Positions 26,378 through 34,523 of a stretch of DNA of 64,000 nt are shown here, piece by piece (the stretch's first letter is position 1; the number at the start of each line of letters is the position of its first letter). The notes beneath the pieces were generated by a model. It worked only from the letters and a program-made list of their open reading frames with translations. It was not told where the DNA came from and made no database searches. Position numbers and translations under genes: made by a program. The DNA comes from [Flexibacter] sp. ATCC 35208 (GTDB taxonomy: Bacteria > Bacteroidota > Bacteroidia > Chitinophagales > Chitinophagaceae), in assembly GCF_001975825.1 (NCBI RefSeq), contig NZ_MTKN01000030.1, positions 212 through 64,211 of the forward strand, written 5' to 3'.

Positions 26378-27060
26378 TTTGCTGAAATAATGTAAGCGAG
26401 TAGTTGCGCATTCACCAGTTCTGCCGGGTGTTGGGTATGGGGTAAAACACCCAAACCTGCATCCGGCAGTAGTTTATAGGTTTGTAGCGTCTCTTCAAAA
26501 GACACCATCCGATCGCGGTCTCCTAATAAGATCAATGTAGGGGTAGAGATGTTTTTGTAGTCATCTGGTTGTAATGGATTGTGCGTACCCATAGCCAGCA
26601 TCATTTCTGCTGTTTTTTTTACAATAATTTTCCAGTCATTCGGCGCATGCATTTTCTCCAGCGCCTTTGCAAACGCTGGTACTTTCGCCAGCATCGTCTC
26701 AGGATTGAGCATTTCTGTTTCCTTTTCCGCCGTAGCAGGATCCCAATGGAATTTAGTGCCAAGTGTAATGATCCAGTCCACAAGAGAAGGATGTGCTGCC
26801 GCTAAATGCAAGGCAACATATCCTCCCATACTGGCGCCGAAAATCGTGAGATCTTCGAGTTGTTGTGAGCGGATGTGATCTGCTACTGCTTCAGCAAAAA
26901 GTGCAATAGAAAATGGTTCCTCCGGTAATGGTTGTCCGCCATGTCCGGGAAAGTCAAATAAGTGGATGGTATAATGTGGTGACAATGCTTCGGCGATCGC
27001 CTTTAGCTGCTGTGATGCGCCAATGGCGCCGTGGAGTAATAACAATTGGGGCTTTTTCAT
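26347..27060 (-). CDS. Alpha/beta-fold hydrolase
   Basis: 237 residues from ATG 27060 (M-K-K-P-Q-L-L-L-L-H-G). The oxyanion H-G motif comes first, then the nucleophile elbow G-A-S-M-G-G, an acid in L-L-G-D-R-D and the histidine in L-P-H-T-Q-H-P. No signal peptide, so cytoplasmic. It hydrolyses an unknown ester or C-C bond. TATATTTG on the minus strand just upstream of the ATG fits a -7 box, which would give a very short leader. Confidence 0.88.
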   Translation of the reverse strand: MKKPQLLLLHGAIGASQQLKAIAEALSPHYTIHLFDFPGHGGQPLPEEPFSIALFAEAVADHIRSQQLEDLTIFGASMGGYVALHLAAAHPSLVDWIITLGTKFHWDPATAEKETEMLNPETMLAKVPAFAKALEKMHAPNDWKIIVKKTAEMMLAMGTHNPLQPDDYKNISTPTLILLGDRDRMVSFEETLQTYKLLPDAGLGVLPHTQHPAELVNAQLLAYIISANQSSKKPIAG

Positions 27061-27074
27061 GCCTGCAAATATAA

Positions 27075-27118
27075 AGAAAAGGCCGGAATGCCTACCCAAT
27101 AAGCATCCCAGCCTTCCG
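27075..27118 (-). terminator. Imperfect hairpin between the small lipoprotein and the hydrolase gene
   Basis: On the minus strand AAGGCTGGGATGC pairs imperfectly with GCATTCCGGCCTT, followed by TTCTTTATATTT. It lies directly after the stop of the 47-residue lipoprotein gene and would serve as its terminator. Confidence 0.45.
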
Positions 27119-27142
27119 CTAATTATTTAAAGTACAAGACTA

Positions 27143-27286
27143 TTAGTAGCGATAGTAACCGCCGCCACCATGGTAATGATGATGATGTGGAGGACCATAA
27201 CCAGGACCACGTTCTACCAGACAGCTACTTAAGCTGATTGTACCAATAAATAATGTTGCGATGATGAAATATTTTAACGTTTTCAT
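27143..27286 (-). CDS. Tiny His/Gly/Tyr-rich lipoprotein
   Basis: A 47-residue ORF. A clear lipoprotein signal (M-K-T-L-K-Y-F-I-I-A-T-L-F-I-G-T then L-S-S-C) places the lipidated Cys at residue 22. The 25-residue mature part contains P-P-H-H-H-H-Y-H-G-G-G-G-Y-Y-R-Y, so it could bind a transition metal. The codon use and good signal peptide argue that it is real. A possible terminator follows. No function can be assigned. Confidence 0.75.
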   Translation of the reverse strand: MKTLKYFIIATLFIGTISLSSCLVERGPGYGPPHHHHYHGGGGYYRY

Positions 27287-27494
27287 GATGATTAGGTTTG
27301 AATAAACTGTGATCAATAAAGGTTGTTTAAGTTGGCGTCTGCAGGCGTTTTTTTAAACTTCTGATTTAGTAAATGAGAAAAGTGTGCCAGAGTCAAAAAT
27401 GGATTGTTATTTACTGTTAAAAAGCCTCTAATCCGCTGTGGATGAATGATCGCCGTCATAGTTTACACTCGTTTTTTCTACTACGTTTGCTGTT

Positions 27495-28610
27495 ATGATG
27501 CAAATTCCTTTCAATTTAATGGCAAAACCTGCGGGTGCTACCTGCAATCTGCAATGTTCTTATTGTTATTACCTGGAAAATGGCACACCTTATATGGATG
27601 ATACGGTGCTGGAAGCATACATCCGGAACTATATCCGCGAGCAGCCCAGCCAACAGGTTGATTTTGTCTGGCAGGGAGGAGAAGCAACTTTGCAGGGCAT
27701 TCCTTTTTATAAAAAAGCCCTGCAGTTACAAAAGCAATACAGAAACGGAAAGGTGATTACGAATTCGTTTCAGACGAATGGTACTTTGCTCACGGATGAC
27801 TGGTGTCGTTTTTTCAGAGATAACAATTTCCTGGTAGGAATTTCCATTGATGGCCCGGCAGAATTACATGACCCTTACAGAGTGAATAAAGGAGGGAAAG
27901 CCACTTTTAAGCAGGTGATGCGGGGATTACAGTTATTACTGAAATATAGGGTAGAATTTAATACGCTGACTGTCGTACACGATTTAAATGCAAAGAAACC
28001 GCTGGAAGTATACCGGTTTCTGAAAAGAGAAGGAAGTGAGTACATGCAGTTTATTCCATTGGTTGGCAAGAAAGAAGCTGTGGACCCGCAGGAATTTGGG
28101 CGGTTTATGAGCAGCATCTTCGACGAGTGGGTAAAGAGAGATGTGGGCAGGTATTTCGTGCCTGTTTTTGACGCTGCACTGGCGAATGAGGTCGGTGTGC
28201 CGGCAGGGAGTTGTGTATTCAATGACTATTGCGGACAATCGATTGTAATCGAGCATAACGGCGATGTATTTGCCTGTGATCATTTTGTGGAGCCGCAGTA
28301 TAAAGTAGGGAATATATTGACAGGGAGCCTGCAGGAGATGATGCATTCAGAAAAGCAGCAGACTTTTGGCTTAAATAAGTTGAGGCTGCTGTCGGCAGCC
28401 TGTGGCAACTGTGATGTCTATAAGTATTGTAGAGGGGAATGCCCGAAGAACAGGCAGTCAGATGGTCTTAATTACCTTTGTAAGGGTTACCGTCTGTTCT
28501 TCAGGCATATCCGTCCTTATCTGCAATTTATGGCCAACGAACTGGCCCATCATCGATCTCTCGCGAATGTCATGCGTTATGCTTCAACAGGTTTTCCGCC
28601 TCTGAACTGA
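27495..28610 (+). CDS. Anaerobic sulfatase-maturating enzyme (radical SAM, SPASM)
   Basis: 371 residues. The radical-SAM cluster motif is C17-N-L-Q-C21-S-Y-C24. The SPASM region near the C-terminus holds two further Fe-S clusters (A-C-D-H-F; C-G-N-C-D-V-Y-K-Y-C-R-G-E-C-P), with the conserved catalytic Asp in C-D-H-F. These are the signatures of anSME, which oxidises the active-site Cys or Ser of sulfatases to formylglycine. The sulfatase at 12842-14533 carries the Cys-type motif and is a plausible substrate even though it is 13 kb away. The 3' end overlaps the convergent small ORF by 34 bases. Confidence 0.92.
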   Translation: MMQIPFNLMAKPAGATCNLQCSYCYYLENGTPYMDDTVLEAYIRNYIREQPSQQVDFVWQGGEATLQGIPFYKKALQLQKQYRNGKVITNSFQTNGTLLTDDWCRFFRDNNFLVGISIDGPAELHDPYRVNKGGKATFKQVMRGLQLLLKYRVEFNTLTVVHDLNAKKPLEVYRFLKREGSEYMQFIPLVGKKEAVDPQEFGRFMSSIFDEWVKRDVGRYFVPVFDAALANEVGVPAGSCVFNDYCGQSIVIEHNGDVFACDHFVEPQYKVGNILTGSLQEMMHSEKQQTFGLNKLRLLSAACGNCDVYKYCRGECPKNRQSDGLNYLCKGYRLFFRHIRPYLQFMANELAHHRSLANVMRYASTGFPPLN

Positions 28611-28864
28611 GGTGGCAACATACTGATTTGCTGACTGATTGTTTCAGCAATATGTCTGCCCTGTTCGCTTAAAGCTGATTCATCATAAGTAGGAGCACTC
28701 TCCTTATCTATATCATTTTGAATCATTTCAAATCCTGCCGGGATCTGATGACTGAAATGCTTGTTTGGAGTTACATGATAGACGATGGAATGATCGCGTT
28801 GTTCGAATTCCAGGTCCAGCATAAACTGTTGCCCATCTAAGTTAATTGTGATTTGCCTGGTCAT
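28577..28864 (-). CDS. Small hypothetical protein
   Basis: 95 residues from ATG 28864 (M-T-R-Q-I-T-I-N-L-D-G-Q-Q-F). It looks like a small mixed alpha/beta soluble protein, opening with two beta strands and ending in a helix rich in Gln and Ser. I recognise no family. It overlaps the end of the sulfatase-maturase gene on the other strand by 34 bases and is divergent from the pectate-lyase-like gene. Confidence 0.65.
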   Translation of the reverse strand: MTRQITINLDGQQFMLDLEFEQRDHSIVYHVTPNKHFSHQIPAGFEMIQNDIDKESAPTYDESALSEQGRHIAETISQQISMLPPQFRGGKPVEA

Positions 28865-28968
28865 ATGTTTGAGTTTAGTATAGTAAGGCAAAAGACAGGC
28901 CATATGTCAGCAATTCCACAGCAGGAACAGTGGGTATTTTTATAGTCGTGTTTTAACCCACGTTTACT

Positions 28969-30555
28969 ATGAAAAAACTGTTACTCTTTGCATTCTTATG
29001 CATTTCCAATGCTTTATTTGCCCAAACATTGTCCTTCCCCGGTGCGGAAGGGTTCGGACGCTTTGCTACCGGTGGCCGGGGAGGTGATGTGTACATCGTG
29101 ACCAATCTGAACGATAGCGGAAGCGGGTCTTTGCGCGATGCGGTGAGTCAGCCTAACCGGATTGTAGTGTTTGAGGTAGGCGGAATTATTAATATCGATA
29201 CCCGGATTGTGGTGTCTCAAAACATCACCATTGCGGGGCAGACAGCACCCGGAGATGGGATTGTGGTGTATGGGAATGGCATGTCTTATTCCAATGCCAG
29301 TAATACGATTACCCGTTATCTCCGCGTGCGGATGGGGGTGAATGGGGATAGTGGCAAGGATGCGCTGGGGATTGCCAATGGCATCAATATGATCTTTGAT
29401 CACCTTTCTGTGAGCTGGGGCCGCGATGAGAATTTTTCAATTAATTGGGATAGTAAGAACTCCGAACCCGGGAATATTACCATTCAGCATTCAATTATCG
29501 GCCAGGGGTTGTGGAGCCATTCCTGCGGTGGTTTGATCCAGACAAATGGAGGCGTGTCGCTGTATCGCAATTTGTATATAGACAATAAGACAAGGAATCC
29601 CAAAGTAAAGGGTAAGAACGAGTTTGTCAATAATATCGTTTACAATTGGGGCGATGGCGGGGCATATATTTTAGGTGATTCAGAAGGAGCTTCCGCCGCA
29701 AATATTATCAATAATTTCTTTATTGCAGGACCGGCGGTGAATAATCATACGGCTCCTTTTATAAGGGGAAATCTCAATTTCAGCATGTATGGTGCAGGAA
29801 ATTATTATGATAGTATACAGGATGGTACGCTGAGTGGCAGGTTGTTGGAGCAGTTTGATTATGGAGTGGGAGACAGGGCGGTAAACTGGATGACGGTGCC
29901 GTTTGCATATCCTATTCAGCCGGATAGCGGGAATGTTGTAAGTGCGCAGCAGGCATATAGTATTGTATTGCAAGGCGCAGGGGCGAATATTCCAAAGAGG
30001 GATCAGGTGGATTCTATTATGATCAGTGAACTGGCGTCGTTGGGAACCAGTGGAATCACCATTACCACATTTACAAATGAGAACCTGTTGCCTACGGGCG
30101 GACCGGGTGTTGTGAATGGTGGCGTGGCGCAGACGGATACAGATAGAGATGGAATACCGGATGCGTGGGAGGTGCGATATGGTTTGAACCCTGACAGTGC
30201 AGCGGATGGGAAGACGTTGAATACGGATGGGTATACGAATTTAGAGCACTACATCAATTGCCTGGCGGATGCTTCGCTATTACGAAATATAAAGGTGCCA
30301 AATGATGGAGAGAAAGCGTTTTTTAGGGTGTTTCCTAATCCTGCAGCATCTTCAGTGACTGTGCGGGTTGGAGCAAACGCTCCTTTCCTGGTGGAAGTGG
30401 TCAATATGAATGGTAAAGTTTTAAAAAGCACAAACAGTACAGGGCCTATTTTTAATATCAGCACAGCGGAACTGCCTTCGGGAAATTACCTGCTAAGAGT
30501 TATTTCCATGTCAGGTAAAAATACCCAAATCAGGAAAATCGTCGTAGTGCATTAG
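28969..30555 (+). CDS. Secreted pectate-lyase-like protein with T9SS type A sorting domain
   Basis: 528 residues. Signal peptide ending in A-L-F-A-Q; then F-P-G-A-E-G-F-G and a right-handed parallel beta-helix with G-S-L-R-D-A-V (polysaccharide lyase 1-like, pectate lyase trisaccharide-type). A calcium-type segment (D-T-D-R-D-G-I-P-D-A-W-E) precedes the last ~80 residues, which form a Por secretion sorting domain (F-P-N-P-A and G-N-Y-L-L-R-V). It is therefore exported by the T9SS and anchored or released at the surface to cleave uronic-acid polymers. The 3' end overlaps the convergent DoxX gene by 26 bases. Confidence 0.9.
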   Translation: MKKLLLFAFLCISNALFAQTLSFPGAEGFGRFATGGRGGDVYIVTNLNDSGSGSLRDAVSQPNRIVVFEVGGIINIDTRIVVSQNITIAGQTAPGDGIVVYGNGMSYSNASNTITRYLRVRMGVNGDSGKDALGIANGINMIFDHLSVSWGRDENFSINWDSKNSEPGNITIQHSIIGQGLWSHSCGGLIQTNGGVSLYRNLYIDNKTRNPKVKGKNEFVNNIVYNWGDGGAYILGDSEGASAANIINNFFIAGPAVNNHTAPFIRGNLNFSMYGAGNYYDSIQDGTLSGRLLEQFDYGVGDRAVNWMTVPFAYPIQPDSGNVVSAQQAYSIVLQGAGANIPKRDQVDSIMISELASLGTSGITITTFTNENLLPTGGPGVVNGGVAQTDTDRDGIPDAWEVRYGLNPDSAADGKTLNTDGYTNLEHYINCLADASLLRNIKVPNDGEKAFFRVFPNPAASSVTVRVGANAPFLVEVVNMNGKVLKSTNSTGPIFNISTAELPSGNYLLRVISMSGKNTQIRKIVVVH

Positions 30556-30916
30556 TGCTCCATAATACCCAAAGAATTAATACCGGCTGGAAGAACAGTC
30601 TTATCAGCCTTAAACTATCTGTATTCAGCCCAAATGCATCCCTGTGATGGATGTACTGTGCGATATTGCCCGGGAATACCAGTACAAAGAATAGCGCAAT
30701 CAGCCAGCCTACCTGTACGCGGTATTTCCGGACAAATATCAGGGCAAGGCCGATCAGAATTTCTACTACCCCAGAGAGCAGTACCACTAAATCTGCATTC
30801 AATGGCACAAATGAAGGCACCTGTGCCTGGAATTCATATCGGGCGAAACTCAGGTGGCCAACACCTGCGAAAATCAGAAATAAGCCAAGTAAAATGCGAA
30901 ATATATTACGGATCAT
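30530..30916 (-). CDS. DoxX family membrane protein
   Basis: 128 residues with four TM helices and the DoxX-like opening (I-L-L-G-L-F-L-I-F-A-G-V-G-H-L). Members are small quinone- or redox-associated inner-membrane proteins of mostly unknown function. It lies 20 bases downstream of the serine-hydrolase gene on the same strand, so the two may be co-transcribed. Confidence 0.88.
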   Translation of the reverse strand: MIRNIFRILLGLFLIFAGVGHLSFARYEFQAQVPSFVPLNADLVVLLSGVVEILIGLALIFVRKYRVQVGWLIALFFVLVFPGNIAQYIHHRDAFGLNTDSLRLIRLFFQPVLILWVLWSTNALRRFS

Positions 30917-30935
30917 GTTTTTTGTAGTCTAAATA

Positions 30936-31799
30936 TCATGCCTTTTTATTTTCAAAGTATTCCCACAGGTATTTGGAGACTTTCCTGATCAGGATAGACG
31001 CTTCATTGTCATCCGTCCAGCTTTTGTCGGCAATATTCTTCGTACCGATATAGAAAGCATATTCTCCATGTGGGGCATTCACATATACGACTTCCGATCT
31101 GGATTCGTCTACTGCGCCCGATTTGTGAGCAGCCTGTACATATGGAGGAATGGCGGAGATAGCCCCTTCGTCATAATAAGGATGGGTCATGAGCCGGTAC
31201 ATTCTTTCAGAAGCGGATTTACTGATGATTTCTCCATTGCGGATTTTGATCATCAGGGTGGTCATCTCACGGGGAGTTGTCATGCCCCAGCCGTAGATTT
31301 TCCATATTTCCTGTCTGCCGGCTGTACGGGAGTTCACTTTTGTGACGTGCAGACCGTACTGCTCCATGAGCTGGTTAATACGTTCGCCACCGCCGGCGAG
31401 GGCCTGGTTCCATAGGGAAGCCGTGTTGTCACTGTACGACATCATGAGGGCGAGGAGAACGCTTAGTTCTGTGTCTGAACTGTCTTTAAAATATTGCATA
31501 ATACCGGAGCCTCCGTATTTGGCGCTGTCCCTGTATATGAGTGGCTGGTGGTATTGGAGTTCCCCTTTCTCTATCTTGTCAAATACGCCTACCAGTATAG
31601 GCACCTTTACGATGCTGGCGGTAGGGAAGATGCTGTCTGCATTGATCTCGGCGTAGTGGCCGGTTTTCAGGTTACGGACATAAATACCTACATCCCCATG
31701 AAAACCGGAGATCACATCGCGGAGGCCTTTTTCCAGCTTTGGGTCGTGCTGGGCGAAGGCGAGAGTTGGGAGCAAAAGCGCAAGAAAGAAATACTTCAT
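30936..31799 (-). CDS. Class A beta-lactamase-like serine hydrolase
   Basis: 287 residues with a signal peptide ending in L-A-F-A-Q. The active-site signatures are all present: S62-I-V-K65 (S-x-x-K), Y-S-D-N (S-D-N) and H-K-S-G (K-T/S-G). It therefore belongs to the class A beta-lactamase fold (Beta-lactamase2). The omega-loop glutamate cannot be placed securely (R-T-A-G-R-Q-E-I is the candidate region), so whether it destroys beta-lactams or acts on another substrate is open. The product acts in the periplasm. Confidence 0.85.
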   Translation of the reverse strand: MKYFFLALLLPTLAFAQHDPKLEKGLRDVISGFHGDVGIYVRNLKTGHYAEINADSIFPTASIVKVPILVGVFDKIEKGELQYHQPLIYRDSAKYGGSGIMQYFKDSSDTELSVLLALMMSYSDNTASLWNQALAGGGERINQLMEQYGLHVTKVNSRTAGRQEIWKIYGWGMTTPREMTTLMIKIRNGEIISKSASERMYRLMTHPYYDEGAISAIPPYVQAAHKSGAVDESRSEVVYVNAPHGEYAFYIGTKNIADKSWTDDNEASILIRKVSKYLWEYFENKKA

Positions 31800-31842
31800 A
31801 TTGGTAAGATAAAAAATCTTACCGAATTACAGTAGTCCTGAA

Positions 31843-32532
31843 TTATTCCCCGTTGCTATTAGAGGTCAGTACCTCGCTCATATAATCAAAAAACGGGCGC
31901 ATCGCCTTATATGTTTTATTGGCTTCTTCCAGGAAAGATGCTTCCATTACTTCCTCATCCGTAAATCTCCTGATCAACAGATATTGTTTATACCTCAACA
32001 GATCTATGGCTTCATGGTCTGCAGGATAACCTTTTGGAGCCGTCTTTAACTGCTCCCCTTGTAATGTACCAAAAGCAGAAGTGAATGTTTTACTGTGTAT
32101 GATTTTTTGCAAGGGCGCAGGATCAAAGGCGATGTCGTCCCTGATCAGTTTCAGATCAGCCGGTACAGGGGCAAAGAATCCACCTGCTACAAAGCTATTC
32201 CCCTTTTCTATATGAAAATAATACCCACCCCTGCGCTGTTTTGTCGCACGTTTAAAGCTACCACTCCAATGTGTTTTGTAAGGTGTTTTATCCTGGGAAA
32301 AGCGGGTATCCCTATAAATGCGGTAAAGGCTTTTTTTACCGGATGGGGTTTCAATCAGGTCGTGTACATTCATTTTAGCCAACAGGGCTTCAGCAAAGTT
32401 TTCAATATGCAGCAGCTCCTGCTGGTAAGTTATTTTATGCTCATTAAACCATTCGCGGTTATTATTCTTTCTTAATTTCTCCAGAAAATCGTATCCGGAT
32501 GCAGGTATGATCACCTGTGATTGTTTTGCCAT
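31843..32532 (-). CDS. DUF2461 family protein
   Basis: 229 residues. The opening F-L-E-K-L-R-K-N-N-N-R-E-W-F and the central R-I-Y-R-D-T-R-F-S-x-D-K-x-P-Y-K define the DUF2461 (TIGR02453) family. No catalytic role is established. Cytoplasmic by sequence. A TAnnTTTG box lies 20 bases upstream of the start. Confidence 0.92.
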   Translation of the reverse strand: MAKQSQVIIPASGYDFLEKLRKNNNREWFNEHKITYQQELLHIENFAEALLAKMNVHDLIETPSGKKSLYRIYRDTRFSQDKTPYKTHWSGSFKRATKQRRGGYYFHIEKGNSFVAGGFFAPVPADLKLIRDDIAFDPAPLQKIIHSKTFTSAFGTLQGEQLKTAPKGYPADHEAIDLLRYKQYLLIRRFTDEEVMEASFLEEANKTYKAMRPFFDYMSEVLTSNSNGE

Positions 32533-32551
32533 GACAATGAAAATTGAATGG

Positions 32552-32559
32552 CAAAGATA
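32552..32559 (-). promoter_or_regulatory. Putative -7 box for the DUF2461 gene
   Basis: CAAAGATA on the plus strand reads TATCTTTG on the minus strand, matching TAnnTTTG, 20 bases before the start codon. Confidence 0.5.
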
Positions 32560-32562
32560 ATC

Positions 32563-33675
32563 CTAATGAGCACTACCTGCTACAGCTTGTTTTTTATTAT
32601 CCAGTATTTTCAGCACGGCCGTTTTCAGTTCTTCATACTGCGTATTGTCATCGAATCTCAGGCCGTAGTTGGTATGGCCATCGTTATCTGTTCCGCAGAG
32701 TATATAAGGTTTGCTTTCTTCAATAGGAAGAGCATATTCTGTCTGGATCGTCCTTTCAACGGAGTCAGGATGATCCATGATAGTAAAAATGATCTTGTTA
32801 TAAATTTTGTCGGATGTACCATGCTCATATCTTTCATATACAACCACGTTCTTCTTATTCCATTTAAAGTAGTCAATACAAAACCTGTCATTCAGCTCTC
32901 CGTCCAGGTTACCGTCCCGCTGTGCCGCGTACAATTTCGCCTTGTATCTGTCGCCTGTTATATAATCCTTATCCTGATAGCAGATCTGGACCATTTTGGT
33001 CATCGCTATGTAATTCGCTGTGTCTATTTCCAGCAATTCCTGCACTACCGGCAAGGCCAGCTCATGTCTGCCTTCTTTGATTTCAAGATCACAGATGCCG
33101 ATGCAGGCCGTCTGGTAGTCCTCCCCATCCTTGGCCAGTTTATCTTTCACCTTGTAATAAACAGCCAGCGCTTTTTCATTATCATGCTGTTCAGAATAAA
33201 TCTGGCCTATCATGACATTGGCATGGCCGTCGTCATCGGGTAGTTCGCTTGCTTTTGTTAACATATCCAGCGCCTGGGGAATTTTATTTAACCCACGATA
33301 GGCAATACCCAATCCTACATAGTTGCGGGCACTGACATCGCAGTCCTGTGCCTTTTCGAATACGGGAATCGCCTCTCTGTATTTTTGCCTCAGATTGAGC
33401 ATAGTGCCTTTCAGGTAATAGGAGCGGGGATCTTTCGGTGCTTTGGCACTGGCCTTGTCAAAGATGGTGATCGCCATATTGTCCTGTGATAACATTTGAT
33501 AAGCGATACCCAGGTAATTCAATGCGGAAGCTGATAAGGTGTCAGGCACTGTGGTGACAGTGATTATGTCCTGCCAGTTTTCTGTCCGGGCCAGCCTTTT
33601 AAAGAGGACACTGTCCTGGGCGTGACTTTGGTACAGGGCGCAACAGCAACAAATGGTTGCGATAAATTTTTTCAT
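32563..33675 (-). CDS. Exported tetratricopeptide-repeat protein
   Basis: 370 residues with a Cys-rich signal peptide (I-C-C-C-C-A-L then S-H-A-Q). The mature part holds at least five TPR-like helix pairs (A-L-N-Y-L-G-I-A-Y-Q-M; A-R-N-Y-V-G-L-G-I-A-Y-R-G-L; A-L-A-V-Y-Y-K-V-K-D-K-L) through residue ~230, then a C-terminal domain with beta strands of unknown type. Periplasmic protein-protein interaction is inferred. It precedes the DUF2461 gene on the same strand by about 30 bases. Confidence 0.85.
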   Translation of the reverse strand: MKKFIATICCCCALYQSHAQDSVLFKRLARTENWQDIITVTTVPDTLSASALNYLGIAYQMLSQDNMAITIFDKASAKAPKDPRSYYLKGTMLNLRQKYREAIPVFEKAQDCDVSARNYVGLGIAYRGLNKIPQALDMLTKASELPDDDGHANVMIGQIYSEQHDNEKALAVYYKVKDKLAKDGEDYQTACIGICDLEIKEGRHELALPVVQELLEIDTANYIAMTKMVQICYQDKDYITGDRYKAKLYAAQRDGNLDGELNDRFCIDYFKWNKKNVVVYERYEHGTSDKIYNKIIFTIMDHPDSVERTIQTEYALPIEESKPYILCGTDNDGHTNYGLRFDDNTQYEELKTAVLKILDNKKQAVAGSAH

Positions 33676-33697
33676 ATATAGGGATATTTTTTTCCGT

Positions 33698-34423
33698 TTA
33701 ACCGATCAATGCATTCAATGTCATCAGATTAGTAATTGCATCCCCGATGGTGTTATTGAAATACACATACACCTCTTTTCCATCTCTCATCCATTCTTTG
33801 ATCTGTAAAGCTTGTTGTTCCAGCTGTGCATGGGTATAACCTCCCTTATAGTCGCCAGCCGGACCGTGAAACCGAAGATAAACAAAATTGGCTTTGTTAT
33901 TTAACCGGGTATTTTTTGATTTCGGAATATCGTGCAGGACTACACTGGCGCCGTATTCGTCGGCCAACTCAAACGTTTCGCTGATATACCAGCTGGAATG
34001 TCTGAACTCCAATGCTACTTTCCATTCTGAAATCAGCGACAGCAGAGATTCTACCTGGCTAAAGGCGTCGATGGTCAGGGAGGGAGGAAACTGTACCAGC
34101 AAACAACCTTTCTGATCCCCTGCCTGATCAATGACAGTCATGAAATTTAACACATCTTTGGGATTAAATGCGAACCCTTTTACATGGGTAATTTCCTGCC
34201 ATAATTTGTAGGTAAATACGAAATGAGGAGGTACTTCTTCCGTCCATTTTTTTACCGTACTACCTTTAGGTACTTTATAGAATGAGCTATTGATTTCAAT
34301 GCTGTTAAACAAACTGGAATAGTAAGTAAGCCGGCTCTTATCCCGGTACTCCGGCGGGAAAGCAGCTTTGTTGGGAACAGGCAGTACAAGCCCGCTGGTG
34401 CCCGATTTATACAGGCTATTCAT
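33698..34423 (-). CDS. DUF72 family protein
   Basis: 241 residues with DUF72 hallmarks: Y-Y-S-x-x-F-N-S-I-E-I-N-S-S-F-Y early, W-x-x-x-v-P-x-x-F-x-F-T-Y-K, V-A-L-E-F-R-H-S-S-W and a Y-V-Y-F-N-N-T near the C-terminus. The fold is a TIM barrel related to endonuclease IV-type proteins; the reaction is unknown. It lies 22 bases upstream of the TPR gene and is divergent from the chitinase. Confidence 0.92.
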   Translation of the reverse strand: MNSLYKSGTSGLVLPVPNKAAFPPEYRDKSRLTYYSSLFNSIEINSSFYKVPKGSTVKKWTEEVPPHFVFTYKLWQEITHVKGFAFNPKDVLNFMTVIDQAGDQKGCLLVQFPPSLTIDAFSQVESLLSLISEWKVALEFRHSSWYISETFELADEYGASVVLHDIPKSKNTRLNNKANFVYLRFHGPAGDYKGGYTHAQLEQQALQIKEWMRDGKEVYVYFNNTIGDAITNLMTLNALIG

Positions 34424-34523
34424 ATTAATATCTGATTTGATAATACATTATAAACAATTATATTTGAATCATGCCTATGTTCATCAATTTCCCTCATTCA
34501 ACAGAAAAACCATTAAACATCTC

